Shown: positions 62,887 through 64,000 of the stretch, piece by piece | Position numbering within the stretch: position 1 is the first letter of the stretch | Layout of the letters: each line of letters opens with the position of its first letter | Assembly (NCBI GenBank): GCA_017461345.1 | Contig: JAFTYP010000011.1 | Span: 1-64,000, forward strand | DNA from: Bacteroidaceae bacterium | GTDB lineage: Bacteria > Bacteroidota > Bacteroidia > Bacteroidales > Bacteroidaceae | DNA: 64,000 bases | Direction of reading: 5' to 3' | Notes under the pieces: model-generated | Database searches by the model: none | What the model saw: the letters and a program-made list of their open reading frames with translations, nothing else | Told to the model about the DNA's origin: nothing | Position numbers and translations under genes: made by a program

Positions 62887-62894
62887 CAAAGTTA
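62887..62894 (-). promoter_or_regulatory. -7 element for the GH2 gene
   Basis: TAACTTTG on the minus strand, 32 bp before the ATG; no TTTG at -33. Confidence 0.6.
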
Positions 62895-62990
62895 ACTAAA
62901 AGTTTGCATATTGTAAAGTGTCACAGGGTAAATCTTGTATTTTTTTGCGCTTCCTTCCTCTTTCGTGGTCTTTTGTAATGAAAAGTTTAC

Positions 62991-62998
62991 TATCTTTG
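62991..62998 (+). promoter_or_regulatory. -7 element for birA-pyrH
   Basis: TATCTTTG, 26 bp before the ATG at 63025; TTTG at 62972 has a short 15-bp spacer. Confidence 0.55.
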
Positions 62999-63024
62999 CA
63001 CTATAGAAAAGCAGATTGTTGACA

Positions 63025-63795
63025 ATGGAGAAGCATTTTTGTCTGGACGATTCGCCGGTGTTTCGTATGATTGAGCTCGATGAGGTGGATTCTACGAACA
63101 ACTTTCTCCGGCGTTTTGGTGCGCCGGGCGACCGTCGTATGACGCTTGTTACGACCGAGTTCCAGTCGGCCGGTCGCGGAGCAGCCACAAACAAATGGGA
63201 GTCGGCACGAGGCGAAAACCTGTTGTTCAGCCTTCGTGTGATGCCGACGGCGCTGCCCATTCGCCGTATGTTTGCCATCTCGGAGGCTGCTGCCTTGGCG
63301 GTGAAGGCTGCACTGGATGCTTTTGTTCCGGGATTTTCCGTCAAGTGGCCCAACGACATCTACTTTGGTGACAGCAAAGTGGCGGGCATACTCATCGAGA
63401 ACGATTTGCAGGGGTCGCAGGTGTTGCGCTCCACGATCGGCATCGGCATCAACGTGAATCAGCGTCGTTTCCTGAGTGATGCTCCTAATCCGCGTTCCTT
63501 GGCAGACATTGCGGGGCACGATGTTGAGCGACGCTTTGTGTTGGAACAGTTCATGGAGCACTTCACGAGCCTTCTGCGGAAGATAGAAAATGGCAACACA
63601 GCCGCACTCGATGCGGTACATGAGGCGTATAAAAGTGGACTTTACCGAAGTGGTGAGGAGCACGAATATGCCGATGAAATGGGAACTTTTTACGCCAAAA
63701 TCGTCGATGTCGAACCAAGTGGTCATATTCTTCTCTGCGACAAAGAGGGACTTCTCCGCCGCTACGAATTCAAGGAACTAAAATATATATTATGA
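63025..63795 (+). CDS. birA: Biotin-[acetyl-CoA-carboxylase] ligase
   Basis: The 256-aa enzyme attaches biotin to carboxylase carrier domains. Visible motifs are LDEVDSTNNFL, the biotinyl-AMP loop SAGRGAATNKWES near residue 52, and KWPNDIYFGDSKVAGILIE near 112. It lacks the N-terminal DNA-binding domain of E. coli BirA, so it is a group I, non-regulatory ligase. An in-frame TTG at 63016 would add only three residues. The stop overlaps the pyrH start by 4 bp. Confidence 0.94.
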   Translation: MEKHFCLDDSPVFRMIELDEVDSTNNFLRRFGAPGDRRMTLVTTEFQSAGRGAATNKWESARGENLLFSLRVMPTALPIRRMFAISEAAALAVKAALDAFVPGFSVKWPNDIYFGDSKVAGILIENDLQGSQVLRSTIGIGINVNQRRFLSDAPNPRSLADIAGHDVERRFVLEQFMEHFTSLLRKIENGNTAALDAVHEAYKSGLYRSGEEHEYADEMGTFYAKIVDVEPSGHILLCDKEGLLRRYEFKELKYIL

Positions 63796-64000
63796 GATTC
63801 AAACGTATTCTTCTTAAACTCTCCGGTGAAAGTCTGATGGGAGAGCAGGGCTATGGCATCGATGTGAAGCGTCTCAACGAGTATGCTCAGCAGATAAAGG
63901 ACGTGGCAGGCATGGGTGTGCAGATTGGTATCGTCATAGGCGGCGGCAACATTTTCCGTGGCCTTTCCGGTGCAGGCAAGGGTTTCGACCGTGTCAAGGG
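63792..64000 (+). CDS. pyrH: UMP kinase, 5' part only (window edge)
   Basis: The first 69 codons are present: MRFKRILLKLSGESLMGEQG with the amino-acid-kinase Lys and Gly motif, and IGIVIGGGNIFRG, the phosphate-binding loop of PyrH. The gene continues past the window. It is coupled to birA by an ATGA overlap. Confidence 0.93.
   Translation, partial: MRFKRILLKLSGESLMGEQGYGIDVKRLNEYAQQIKDVAGMGVQIGIVIGGGNIFRGLSGAGKGFDRVK

Overview
The window looks like a chromosomal stretch of a Bacteroidales bacterium, probably Prevotellaceae-like; the genus is not certain. The evidence is a set of near-perfect Bacteroidetes promoters (TTTG, about 19 bp, TAnnTTTG), A-rich starts with almost no Shine-Dalgarno sequences, and lineage-typical genes: a FeoA-FeoB fusion, GH97 and GH106 glycosidases, DUF349, DUF5686 and DUF4833 proteins, the rsfS-ftsH-cdsA run, and a 62-aa protein ending in an aromatic/acidic DIWDEQW tail. 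No prophage, insertion sequence, CRISPR array or classical defence island is visible.

Layout. 1-160 is the end of an rRNA operon (5S plus terminator). 583-8062 is a polysaccharide-degradation cluster: a GH106-like enzyme, a secreted beta-helix protein and a GH36-superfamily enzyme. 8172-18416 holds metG, secreted proteins, a CYTH protein, prfB, an acyl-CoA ligase and an M20 deacylase. 18864-26520 holds tadA, a YhaM-like nuclease, a LicD/acyltransferase pair, a NUDIX hydrolase, the Feo iron system and cysK. 26562-30175 is more accessory: an unrecognised GH-like protein, an AT-rich membrane-protein gene and tRNA-Leu. 30232-33523 is rsfS-ftsH-cdsA (minus strand). 33684-37223 has two tRNA-Gln genes, corA and a DUF349 protein. 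37483-43096 holds an acyltransferase-like protein, envelope proteins and a thioredoxin-fold lipoprotein. 43257-47754 is pnp and a GH97 enzyme. 47943-57904 (minus) is rimP-nusA-infB-cvpA followed by sufBCDS. 58062-62854 (minus) is a GH2 enzyme, a galacturonokinase-like GHMP kinase and a sugar nucleotidyltransferase. birA and the start of pyrH close the window.

The most unusual feature is two families of short intergenic arrays with a strict 22-bp period. Family A (nine loci) repeats a GGTTAACC-type palindrome plus a 14-bp linker carrying GGC or GCC; seven of the nine have exactly four cores spanning 74 bp. Family B (three loci plus one solitary unit) is an ordered series of different units, centred on CAGTCCACTTG, ACGCGT, CACGTG and CTGCAG, always ending in CTGCAGAAGTTTT. 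Both families lie between genes, occasionally reach into a stop codon, and total about one per 5 kb. I do not recognise either as a described element. A family-B lead unit also occurs on both sides of the AT-rich foreign-looking gene.

Other points worth attention are an 11-codon acidic leader peptide before the magnesium transporter gene corA, a likely CTG start codon in the sugar nucleotidyltransferase, a hairpin plus U-run in the rimP-nusA-infB leader, 7-bp repeat tracts (one inside cdsA), and a prfB gene without the usual programmed frameshift.
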